64,000 nt of DNA from Allomesorhizobium sp043769475 (GTDB taxonomy: Bacteria; Pseudomonadota; Alphaproteobacteria; Rhizobiales; Rhizobiaceae): NCBI RefSeq assembly GCF_043769475.1, contig NZ_CP171729.1, positions 5,022,001 to 5,086,000 on the forward strand. Reading direction: 5' to 3'. Both the position numbers and the translations under genes were made by a program. A model generated the notes under the pieces. The model saw only the letters and a list, made by a program, of their open reading frames with translations. It did not search any database and was not told the DNA's origin. Positions 24,073-32,188 of this stretch are shown in pieces (the stretch's first letter is position 1; every line of letters begins with the position of its first letter).

Positions 24073-25037
24073 TGGAAAACCTGGTTGCCACCCTCGCTGC
24101 CCTTCGGCCGACGTCGCTGGCGCCCTTGGCCATGCTGTTGCTGGCGCTGGGCGCCGTGGCGATGGCGTGGCCGCTGCTTGCCCGCCGCGGCGGGCGCAGC
24201 GACGTGAAGCGCCGGCTCAAGGTAGAGACGGCCGTTGCGGCCTCGCCCGTTTCGGAAGCGCCGAAGAAGAAGCAGAGAGCCGTTCGCGAAAAGGCGATGA
24301 AGACGGCGCATGATTTCTACGCCAAGAGCGATCCGGAGAACGTGGCGAGACTGCGCATGCGGCTGATCCAGGCCGGGCATATGGATCCGTCGGCAGTCGG
24401 CAAGTTCTTCCTCATCCGGTTCGCGGGCTTTGCCGTCGGGGCGGTAGGCGCATTCCTGGCGGACCAGTGGATGGGCGGCGATTCCACCGCTATGAGCCGC
24501 TGGACCTTCGTCGTCATGGCCGGAGGCGCCGGATATTTCTTTCCGGGGCTGGCGCTGACCCGGCAGATCCACCTGAAGATGCGCGAATACCGCAACGGCT
24601 TTCCGGACTTCATGGACCTGATGATCGTCTGTTCGGATGCCGGCATGACCATGGAGGCCGGCATAGAACGCGTCTCCAAGGAACTGTTCATCACCTATCC
24701 GTCCCTCAGCCAGAACCTCACGCTGGTTTCGCTGGAGTTGAGGGCGGGCCGCAGCCTGGACGATGCGCTGAAATCGCTGGCCGACCGGCTTAGCCTGGAC
24801 GAGGTGCGCTCATTCGCGACGCTCCTGCAGCAGTCGAAGGAACTCGGGACCAGCCTGTCGGGCGCGCTGCGCGTGTTTTCCGACGAAATGCGCCACAAGC
24901 GCATGTCGATGGCCGAGGAAAAGGCGCACGCGCTGCCGGCCAAGATGTCGGTGCCGGTCACGGTCTGCATCCTGCCGGTCGTGCTGATGATCGCCGTCAT
25001 CCCCATCATCGTGAAGATGACGACGCTCAGCGACTGA
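24072..25037 (+). CDS. tadC: Tad pilus inner-membrane protein TadC
   Basis: A 321-residue partner of TadB with the same T2SF domain: NGFPDFMDLMIVCSDAGMTM, LTLVSLELRAGRSLDDALKS and FATLLQQSKELGTSLSGALR. Helices lie near residues 13-35, 115-160 and at the C-terminus (VTVCILPVVLMIAVIPIIV). The start at 24072 overlaps the tadB stop, giving translational coupling. It ends the compact part of the pilus operon. Confidence 0.9.
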   Translation: MENLVATLAALRPTSLAPLAMLLLALGAVAMAWPLLARRGGRSDVKRRLKVETAVAASPVSEAPKKKQRAVREKAMKTAHDFYAKSDPENVARLRMRLIQAGHMDPSAVGKFFLIRFAGFAVGAVGAFLADQWMGGDSTAMSRWTFVVMAGGAGYFFPGLALTRQIHLKMREYRNGFPDFMDLMIVCSDAGMTMEAGIERVSKELFITYPSLSQNLTLVSLELRAGRSLDDALKSLADRLSLDEVRSFATLLQQSKELGTSLSGALRVFSDEMRHKRMSMAEEKAHALPAKMSVPVTVCILPVVLMIAVIPIIVKMTTLSD

Positions 25038-25163
25038 GCGTGGTTAACGCTCTGTATTAGATGTTCCTAATTTTAAGCATGCTTCGGCACGTTGATTTAA
25101 CGGGTCGCATGTAATGTCGTTCATGGACAACGACCCGGCAAACGGGCGCTACGGACGGGGCAG

Positions 25164-25637
25164 ATGCGTCATATCCACATAACGGCAACGGCCGTCATCG
25201 TTGCAGCGGTTGCGCTCGCATCCGGCTGCACGTCGAGCAAGATCGACAAGACTGAGACGACATCGATTGGGCCGGTCGCCCAGGACATCAGCGAAAGTGA
25301 CCTGACCGCCGGCAAGACCCAGTTCCGCGAGGCCAATTACGGGCTTGCCGAAAAGCATTTCCGAAAGGCGGTCGAGCTTCGCGCCGACAATGCCGAGGCC
25401 TGGATGGGATTGGCCGCCTCCTATGACCAGCTTGGCCGGTTCGACTTCGCCGACCGCGCGTATGATCAGCTTCTCAGGGTCGCGGGGCGCAAGGCGCAGG
25501 TGGTCAACAATATGGGCTATTCGCAGCTGCTGCGCGGCAACAAGAAAAAGGCGCAGGCCCTTCTTCTGGAAGCCAAGGGCGGTTTGGCCGATGCGACCGT
25601 CGTGGACGCCAACCTAGCCCTGCTGAAGAAATCGTAG
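25164..25637 (+). CDS. TPR lipoprotein, TadD-like
   Basis: A 157-residue lipoprotein with signal and lipobox (AAVALASGCTSS; Cys20) and about three tetratricopeptide repeats from residue 50 (ANYGLAEKHFRKAVELRADN; EAWMGLAASYDQLGRFDFAD; NNMGYSQLLRGNKKKAQALL). TadD proteins of this design act as pilotins for the Tad secretin. It is 126 bases after tadC, so it may have its own promoter. That gap holds no motif beyond an AAGCATGCTT palindrome. Confidence 0.8.
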   Translation: MRHIHITATAVIVAAVALASGCTSSKIDKTETTSIGPVAQDISESDLTAGKTQFREANYGLAEKHFRKAVELRADNAEAWMGLAASYDQLGRFDFADRAYDQLLRVAGRKAQVVNNMGYSQLLRGNKKKAQALLLEAKGGLADATVVDANLALLKKS

Positions 25638-25690
25638 CGGCTGTCCCATCCCGACCGTTTCGGGAAGACCTCATCAGCCCGCCGGCCGGA

Positions 25691-25963
25691 TCAATCGGAC
25701 CGGCGCTCGGCGAACTGTGCGCCATCCAGCGATGACGGCAGGCACGGCAAGTCGGTATCGGGGCAGAGCTTGACCTCCTCTATTGTCGCCACCGGGCGTT
25801 CCGGCGCGCCCCTGTCCTGCAGGCCGAGATAGGTCAGGCGTACCGTTTCGGGCTGCCTGATGTCGCCGAACAAATGAAACGATAGAAGAACCGCAGCCGC
25901 CAGGACCGTTCCCGACAGGGTGGCTTCGAAAAGGCCGAATTGCTGTTTTGGCCGCGGATACAT
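25691..25963 (-). CDS. Hypothetical single-pass membrane protein, 90 residues
   Basis: The N-terminus faces the cytosol, followed by one helix (LFEATLSGTVLAAAVLLSFHLF, about residues 11-32) and an external domain with two cysteines (KLCPDTDLPCLPSS). No family is recognised. An EcfG-type promoter 34 bases upstream makes it a likely stress gene. Confidence 0.55.
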   Translation of the reverse strand: MYPRPKQQFGLFEATLSGTVLAAAVLLSFHLFGDIRQPETVRLTYLGLQDRGAPERPVATIEEVKLCPDTDLPCLPSSLDGAQFAERRSD

Positions 25964-25996
25964 GCTCGGCTCGAAGGTTGAAACGCTCCCATCAAA

Positions 25997-26021
25997 AACT
26001 GCTTCCGGCGTCGGGAGTTCC
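25997..26021 (-). promoter_or_regulatory. EcfG-type promoter for the 90-residue membrane protein
   Basis: Minus-strand GGAAC (26021-26017), 16 bases, AGTT (26000-25997), 34 bases before the start codon at 25963. Confidence 0.55.
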
Positions 26022-26215
26022 GAATTTAATCAATCTAGCCGCAATCGAACGCATGACCCGCGGAGGCCGGATGGAACGCTCCGCCCCGGACCGCATTGTT
26101 GCTTGAGCCGATCAACCTCGACGAGCAGAATTGCAGCCTCGCCGGCCTGACCGGCCGTTCGTTACTGCGCCCGGCACGGGCATTATGCTTTGGAATTTTC
26201 AAAAGGAGAGCGACG

Positions 26216-26467
26216 ATGGAAGACAGTGGCGTGGGTTGGATAGCCGCCATCATCATTGGCGGCATTGCCGGGTGGCTGGCCGAACAGTTCATGAAGAGCA
26301 ATATGGGGCTCCTCATGAACATCGTTCTGGGCATTGTGGGCGCGATCGTCGCAAACGCGATTCTGGCTGCGGTGGGTGTCAGTCTGGGCGGCTGGATCGG
26401 CTATCTGATCGCCGGCTTCATCGGCGCCTGCATACTGATCGCCATCGGGCGTATGTTCAGACGCTGA
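26216..26467 (+). CDS. GlsB/YeaQ/YmgE family stress membrane protein
   Basis: An 83-residue glycine-rich inner-membrane protein of the transglycosylase-associated (GlsB/YeaQ/YmgE) family: GWIAAIIIGGIAGWLAEQFM, MNIVLGIVGAIVANAILAA and GYLIAGFIGACILIAIGRM form three helices. The start at 26216 follows AAAGGAGA; longer in-frame starts have no family support. The upstream gap carries a GGAAC (26073) whose distance to the next GTT is 20 bases, too long for a standard EcfG promoter. Confidence 0.88.
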   Translation: MEDSGVGWIAAIIIGGIAGWLAEQFMKSNMGLLMNIVLGIVGAIVANAILAAVGVSLGGWIGYLIAGFIGACILIAIGRMFRR

Positions 26468-26587
26468 GAGGCCGTCGAGGCTGATCCCGGAAGATTGCCA
26501 ATACCGGGGTCATGCTTCCGGTAATCCAGAAAGCTGTGTCACCGCGCAAGCTCCGGGAGGAGGCGGCCGAGGGCTTGCGACGCACGC

Positions 26588-28414
26588 TCAGGCTGGCGTC
26601 TTGTCGCGGGTGGCCATAGCCTTGCGCTTGTCGAACATGCGCACGATGTTATGTCCCAGCCGCTGTGGCGGGTTTTCGGTCACCTGCTGGATGCTGTTGC
26701 GCTTGCGCAGTCGCGCGGCGTCTTGCAGCATGCTTCCGGCCCAGCGGTAGATGTTGTTGTCGCGCACGATCTCGCGCATCCGCCGCATGCGCTCGCGCTG
26801 CTCGTCCTCGGGCATGGTCAGCGCGCGCAGCATGGCCTCGCCCATGGCGGTCGCGTCGTAAGGATTGACGATGACCGCTTCGAGCAGTTCGCGCGCAGCG
26901 CCCGCGAAGGTGCTCAGGATGAGCACGCCGTGCTCGTCGTCCCTCGACGCCACGAATTCCTTGGCTACCAGGTTCATACCGTCATGCAGGCTGCTGACCA
27001 CGCAGGCGTCGGCGGCGCGATAGACGTTGTAGATTTCCTCCTGGGTGTGGTGCTCAGCCAGCATGATGATCGGCTTGTAGCCGTCGCTTCCGTAGCGCCG
27101 GTTGAAGGCGTCGACGAAGTCGAGGCACTCCTGGTGAAGGTGCTGGTAGGCCGGCAGCGTGCCGCGGCTGGGCGCGGCGATCTGCAGGAACACCAGCCGG
27201 CCGATCCATTCCGGATGGTTTGTGAACAGCTCCTCGATGGCTTGGAAGCGGTCGACGATACCCTTGGTATAGTCCATGCGCTCGACGCCGACGAACAGCT
27301 TGGTGTCCGGCGACAGGCCGAAGCGCTCGAAAACCCTGCGCCGGCACTCTTCCACCGGCGGCTGCGCGGCGAGCGCCGCAGGCGGCCATTCGATGGAGAT
27401 CGGATAGGAATGCACCAGCGACGTCTGGCCGCCATAGGAAATCGCCGAATGCTCGCGCTCGATCCGGCTTTCCATGAACCGGTCGACGCTTTCCATGAAA
27501 TTGTTGCAGTGGAATTGGATGTGGAAGCCCACGATCGAACTGCCGAGCAGGCCGTCCAGGATCTGCTCCCGCCACGGGCAGATGCTGAACACCTCCGAAT
27601 TGGGCCACGGGATGTGCCAGAAGGTGATGATGATCGCTTCCGGAAGTCGTCGGCGGATCATGCGCGGCAGGAGCGCGAAGTGATAGTCCTGTATCAGCAC
27701 GATCGGCCGCTCGTTGCGGGCCTCCTCGACCACGATGTCGGCGAATTTCTGGTTGACGGCTTCGTAGGTCTCCCAATCCGAAGCCCGGAACAGCGGACGG
27801 GTGAATGCGATATGGCAGAGCGGCCACAGGCCGTCATTGGCGAAGCCGTAGTAGTAGCCCTGCAACTCCTCGTCGCTCAGCCACACCCTGCGCAGCGTGT
27901 AGGCGGGGTTGCCGGGCGGCACCTGCACGTGATCGTGCTCGTCGACCGTGATCTTGTCGGCCGAGCCGCCGCCATGAGCGATCCAGGTGCCGGCGCAGGC
28001 GCGCGTCACCGGCTCCAGAGCTGACACCAGTCCGCTCGCAGGCACGATAAGATCGACCCCTCCGTCCTTCATATTATGGATGTAAGGCTCGCGGTTCGAC
28101 ACGACGATGACCTGCGCGCCGGGCAACTCGGTTCGCAATATCCGGCGCAGCGTGTCCGGCGACCACGAGACGAGCGGGTCGTCGACGGTTCCGCTGTTTT
28201 TCTCGAATTCGCGCAGTAACTGGCGCGCCGTCTCGGCCATAGGGCCGGTATCCTGGAAGAGCGGTTCGGACGATCCGTTGAGCGTCGGACGCCATCTCCA
28301 AAGCAAGGTTGCGGACAGGGCGATGGCGAGGCCGGAAAGCAGAAGGCTGGTGGCGAGCAGCCCCCACATTCCACCGGGGTATGCTTGCAGAAAACTCGGA
28401 TCCAGGTCTGTCAT
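26588..28414 (-). CDS. otsA: Trehalose-6-phosphate synthase-type GT20 glycosyltransferase, membrane-anchored
   Basis: A 608-residue retaining GT20 enzyme expected to join UDP-glucose and glucose-6-phosphate. It has an unusual N-terminal extension with one transmembrane helix (MWGLLATSLLLSGLAIALSA, about residues 14-33). The catalytic core begins near residue 90 (QVIVVSNREPYIHN). Seen in order: VWLSDEELQGYYYGFANDGLWPL, VLIQDYHFALLP, FWHIPWPNSEVFSICPW, FVGVERMDYTKGI and FVASRDDEHGVLILSTFAGA. A close GT20 relative such as glucosylglycerol-phosphate synthase cannot be excluded. ATG 28414 is chosen; an EcfG-type promoter lies 117 bases upstream, in the gap after the debranching-enzyme gene. Confidence 0.82.
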   Translation of the reverse strand: MTDLDPSFLQAYPGGMWGLLATSLLLSGLAIALSATLLWRWRPTLNGSSEPLFQDTGPMAETARQLLREFEKNSGTVDDPLVSWSPDTLRRILRTELPGAQVIVVSNREPYIHNMKDGGVDLIVPASGLVSALEPVTRACAGTWIAHGGGSADKITVDEHDHVQVPPGNPAYTLRRVWLSDEELQGYYYGFANDGLWPLCHIAFTRPLFRASDWETYEAVNQKFADIVVEEARNERPIVLIQDYHFALLPRMIRRRLPEAIIITFWHIPWPNSEVFSICPWREQILDGLLGSSIVGFHIQFHCNNFMESVDRFMESRIEREHSAISYGGQTSLVHSYPISIEWPPAALAAQPPVEECRRRVFERFGLSPDTKLFVGVERMDYTKGIVDRFQAIEELFTNHPEWIGRLVFLQIAAPSRGTLPAYQHLHQECLDFVDAFNRRYGSDGYKPIIMLAEHHTQEEIYNVYRAADACVVSSLHDGMNLVAKEFVASRDDEHGVLILSTFAGAARELLEAVIVNPYDATAMGEAMLRALTMPEDEQRERMRRMREIVRDNNIYRWAGSMLQDAARLRKRNSIQQVTENPPQRLGHNIVRMFDKRKAMATRDKTPA

Positions 28415-28530
28415 AATGGGCGATGGGGTAAGCTTGATGAAAAAGACATGGGTTGATGCTCTCGCGGGGAGAAACAGGTCGCCACGGAGCACCCGGCGCG
28501 AACCGGTTCGCGGCATCCTGCAGGACGGGG

Positions 28531-28555
28531 AACTCCCGGGCAGCCGATCCGTTCC
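28531..28555 (-). promoter_or_regulatory. EcfG-type promoter upstream of otsA
   Basis: Minus-strand GGAAC (28555-28551), 16 bases, AGTT (28534-28531), in the 169-base gap between the debranching enzyme and otsA. Trehalose synthesis genes are common EcfG targets. Confidence 0.5.
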
Positions 28556-28583
28556 GGAAAAATTTTCTCTCAGGCAGGCCTGC

Positions 28584-30753
28584 TCAGGTGCGCACAACGA
28601 GCGGCGCCAGACCCTCGTGGCGCGTATCGAGATACGCCACCACGCGGTCTCCGACGCGCTGGAACGAAAGGTCCACCTGGTTGGAACCGACACTCAGCCG
28701 ACGAATGGTGAGATGGTCGATGCCGATCGGCAGGCGCGGCCGGGTGACCTGGATTTCACCGTGCACGCCGTCAATTTCGAGACCTAGGCATGATTGCATC
28801 GTCATGAAGACGGAACCCGACGACCAGGCCTGCGGCAGGCAGGCCACGGGATAGGCGATCGGCGCCTCGCTGGGCGCGCGGGTGAAGCCGCAGAAGAGTT
28901 CCGGCAGCCGCATGTTGAAATGCACCGCCGCCTCGAAGGTGCCGCTCAACAGCCTGACCAGGCTTTCTCGGACCCCGTAGCGCGCCAGTCCGGCGGCACA
29001 GATCGCGGTGTCGTGCGGCCAGATCGAGCCATTGTGATACGACATCGGATTGAAAAGGATCTCGTCGTCGGCCAGCGTCCTCACGCCCCACCCGGAATGG
29101 AACGACGCAGACAGGAGTTGATCGCTTACGCGCTGCGCCCGTTCGGGCGACGGCAGGCCGACAAAGAGAAGATGGCCCGCGTTCGACGTCCTGACCCTGC
29201 AGGGGCGGCCGTCGCCGTCGAGTGCCAGCGCATAGAACTCCTTGTCCGGCATCCAGAAATGCGTCTCGACCGCTTGGCGCATCTGCTCGGCGCATTGCGT
29301 CCAATGCACCGCCCTGCCGACATCCTCTCGCTGCACGGCAAGTTCGGCCAGTCCGCGGTAGGCCGCGAAGACGTAGCCTTGCACCTCGACCAGTGAAATA
29401 GGACCCTTGGGTATCGTTCCGTCGGCATGGAAGACCGAATCGAAACTGTCCTTCCAGCCCTGGTTGGCCAGGCCGGATTCAGCGGCCCTCTGATAGGCGA
29501 CGAAGCCGTTCCCGTTCTGCTGGCCGGCCTCTTCCATCCAGGTGGCCGCCGCGCAAAGCGAAGGCCAGAGAGCGTCGATGAACTCCATGTCGCCGGTTCG
29601 GGCCGCATAGGCGCAGGCGAGGTAGATGTAGAGTGGTGTCGTGTCGACGCCGCCATAGTAGCGGCCAAACGGCAGTTCGCGCAGCACGGCCATCTCGCCC
29701 TTGCGCGTCTCGTGCATGATCTTTCCCGGCTGCGAGTCGCTGAACGGCGACGTCTCGGTCGCCTGGTGCTGCGCCAGGAACGACAGCACGCCCCGCGCCA
29801 GGCCCGGGTTGAGCCACAGCATCTGCAGCGCCGAGATCACGCCGTCGCGGCCGAAGGCGGTCGAAAACCACGGTATACCCGCATAGGGGTAGGGCCCGGT
29901 CGGCAGGTCGGTGGTAAGCAGCGCAATATCCGCGCGGGCGCGCGAGAGCCAATCGTTGAACACGCGGCCCGAACTGAATACCGAGGCGCCGTGACGTCTC
30001 TTGCCCCGCATGCCGAAGCGCGCCCGGGCGGCGGCGGCGCGGAAACGCTCGCGGCTCGGCGCGGCAGGCCTGTCGGCGCCGACCTCGATGAACAGGGATT
30101 CTGCTGCCCCGCTTGGACAGTCGCATCGTGAAATCGGCGCGATCGCCGAGGATCTGCTCCGGCAGCAACGAGAAGGCGATGGTCGAGTGGCGATCGACCT
30201 TATCCAGCCCCTCATAGCGCATGCTGACGCTATCTTCGGTGATTTCCACGTCATAGTTCCGACCGCGCTTGCTTCGGATCGAGCCGCGCACCTCGAACAT
30301 GTCGCGAAAATCGGCGGCGAAGCGCAGCGTCATCGGCACCAGCGCCTCGCGTTCGCTGTAGTTCCAGAGCGTGATGCGCTCGTACATCCGATCCTCCCAG
30401 AGGAGGCGCGAGCGCTCGATGTAGATGACGCCTTGCGGGGTGGCGCTGCCGTCCAGCGTGGTCAGCGGCAGGTTCGTCAGGTTGGCGGTGAAAACCATGT
30501 TGTCCTGGCTGAGCGAGGCGCCCAGCAGCGAGGGAACGCGCTCGCCGACGAGCAGTCTGAAATGCGACAGCACGCGCGTGTCGTCGCGAAACAGGCCGTC
30601 GCCGCTGCCGCGTATATCACCATAGGCGTCGGCCACGATGAAGCAGTCGCCATGCTTCAGCGCGAACTGCCGGTGCGGTTCGCGGGGTGCGGTGTCGTCC
30701 AACGACGACAGGGCGATAGCCGGATCGAGTTTGCGCTCGTCGAGCAGGGTCAT
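28584..30753 (-). pseudogene. Amylo-alpha-1,6-glucosidase/glycogen-debranching-type enzyme, one frameshift
   Basis: Two overlapping reading frames make one enzyme of about 720 residues. The first part (from 30753) is the glycogen-debranching N-terminal domain (FALKHGDCFIVADAYGDIRG; GLFRDDTRVLSHFRLLVGER). The second, in another frame down to 28584, is the (alpha/alpha)6 glycosidase domain (GIPWFSTAFGRDGVISALQML, NGSIWPHDTAICAAGLARYG). The shift falls at the CCCC run at 30107-30110, consistent with a single extra base. The sequence on both sides is intact, so a sequencing error is plausible. It sits between the GT4 gene and otsA. Confidence 0.8.
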
Positions 30754-30806
30754 TGCGCTTCCACCATTTCCATCCGCGCCGCTCTGGCGACTTGCTTGTC
30801 TCGGAA

Positions 30807-31886
30807 TCAGACGGCCGCCACGGCCCCAATTCTAGGCCCATCGGACGATCTGTCGAGCAGTCGCGCGTAGATGGCGACATAGTCGCTGGCCATTCGCATG
30901 GCCGAGAAGCGCTTTTCGAAAGCCGCACGCACCAGGCTCCGGTCGAGTTTTACCGCCTTGTCCACTGCGGCGACGGCCTCGTCGACCGTATCCACGATGT
31001 ACCCGGTCACGCCTTGATCGACGATCTCGTGCATTGCGCCGCTGTTCCAGGCCACGACCGGAGTGCCGAACGCCATTGCCTCGATTACCACCAGCCCGAA
31101 CGGTTCCGGCCAGTCGATCGGAAACAGCAGCGCCGAAGCGTTGCCGAGGAAATCCGCCTTCTGGTCCTCGCCGATCTCGCCCAGATATTCGATCGAGACG
31201 CCGTCGATCAGCGGCTCGACCATGTCGTGGAAATAGGCGCGGTCGTCATCTCCTACCTTGGCCGCCATCCTGAGCTTCATGCCGGAGCGGCGGGCGATCT
31301 CGATGGCCCGGTCGGGCCGCTTGTCGCGCGAAAGTCGGCCAAGGAATGCGAGATAGCCGCTCTCCGCCTCGCGTCGTGGGATCGGTTTGTAGAGATCGAG
31401 CGGCAGGCCGTGATGAACCGTTCCGACCCAGTTGGCTTCCGCCAGCGGCACCCGCTGGCGGTGCGAGATCGAGATCATCGGAAAGCGTGGCCAGCGGCGG
31501 TAGGCTCCGGGAAGGTCCTTGTAGTCGAGCCTTCCGTGCGGCGTGGTGACTGTTCTTTCCGGCATATGCTCGAAGAACGGGAAATGCAGGAAATGGCTCA
31601 GATGGAAATGGATGATGTCGAATTCGTCGGCCCGCCGGCGAACCTCGTCCAGCATGGCTAGGTGCGCCGCGATCTGCGATTTCAGCGGATACGGATCGAG
31701 CCGCAGCGCCTGGTCCCTGACGGGCACGAGCGTCGCGGTGGTCCTTGAATCGCCGCTGGCAAACAGCGTCACCTCGTGTCCGAGTTCCACCAGTCCGTCG
31801 ATGAGGTATGTGATGATGCGCTCGGTTCCGCCATAATAACGCGGAGGCACGCTTTCAAACAGCGGCGCGACATGCGCAATTCTCAT
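30807..31886 (-). CDS. GT4 family glycosyltransferase
   Basis: A 359-residue GT-B fold retaining glycosyltransferase. Seen: N-terminal RIAHVAPLFESVPPRYYGGTERII, the acceptor-side IIHFHLSHFLHF, the linker YLAFLGRLSRDKRPDRAIEIA and the donor-binding E-x7-E region PIDWPEPFGLVVIEAMAFGTPVVAW. Acceptor and product are unknown. It heads a minus-strand cluster with the debranching-type enzyme (53 bases) and otsA, suggesting glucan, glycoside or compatible-solute metabolism. A possible EcfG promoter lies 188 bases upstream. Confidence 0.85.
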   Translation of the reverse strand: MRIAHVAPLFESVPPRYYGGTERIITYLIDGLVELGHEVTLFASGDSRTTATLVPVRDQALRLDPYPLKSQIAAHLAMLDEVRRRADEFDIIHFHLSHFLHFPFFEHMPERTVTTPHGRLDYKDLPGAYRRWPRFPMISISHRQRVPLAEANWVGTVHHGLPLDLYKPIPRREAESGYLAFLGRLSRDKRPDRAIEIARRSGMKLRMAAKVGDDDRAYFHDMVEPLIDGVSIEYLGEIGEDQKADFLGNASALLFPIDWPEPFGLVVIEAMAFGTPVVAWNSGAMHEIVDQGVTGYIVDTVDEAVAAVDKAVKLDRSLVRAAFEKRFSAMRMASDYVAIYARLLDRSSDGPRIGAVAAV

Positions 31887-32188
31887 AAAACATTTCCTTT
31901 GAAATCCATCCTGTCCGCAGGGCGCGGTTCATCGCCCCACCAGACAGAAAGCCGGTTTCGCGGGGAAAGTTCCATGCCCGGCGCGTCGCATGCGGGCGGG
32001 CGACGAGACGCCGCGGGTCGCGACGCGTTGCTGGTTGGGGAGGAAGGCGACCGGCCGCATCTCGTCGGCGCCAAACCAGTGCGGGCGGACTTATGTTCCA
32101 TCGCAGGCGCGCTCGCATGCCGGGCATTGCGAAAATCCGCGCCAGAAACCAAACTCATTCCATGGCGTTAGGTCATGCGGAGAGCTTG
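31887..32188. other. Divergent intergenic region between the GT4 gene and ligD
   Basis: About 300 bases without a supported gene. On the minus strand it contains one EcfG-type promoter (32074-32099). On the plus strand I see no GGAAC box, so ligD lacks an obvious EcfG promoter here. GGGGAGGAAGG at about 32037-32047 looks like a ribosome-binding site but precedes no convincing reading frame. Confidence 0.5.
32074..32099 (-). promoter_or_regulatory. Possible EcfG-type promoter for the GT4/debranching cluster
   Basis: Minus-strand GGAAC (32099-32095), 17 bases, GGTT (32077-32074). The 188-base leader to the GT4 start is long, so this is one of the weaker candidates. Confidence 0.4.

Noticed and set aside
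26073..26100. GGAAC upstream of the GlsB/YeaQ-type gene as an EcfG promoter
   Set aside because: The next GTT is 20 bases away, outside the 17-18-base distance shared by all accepted sites.
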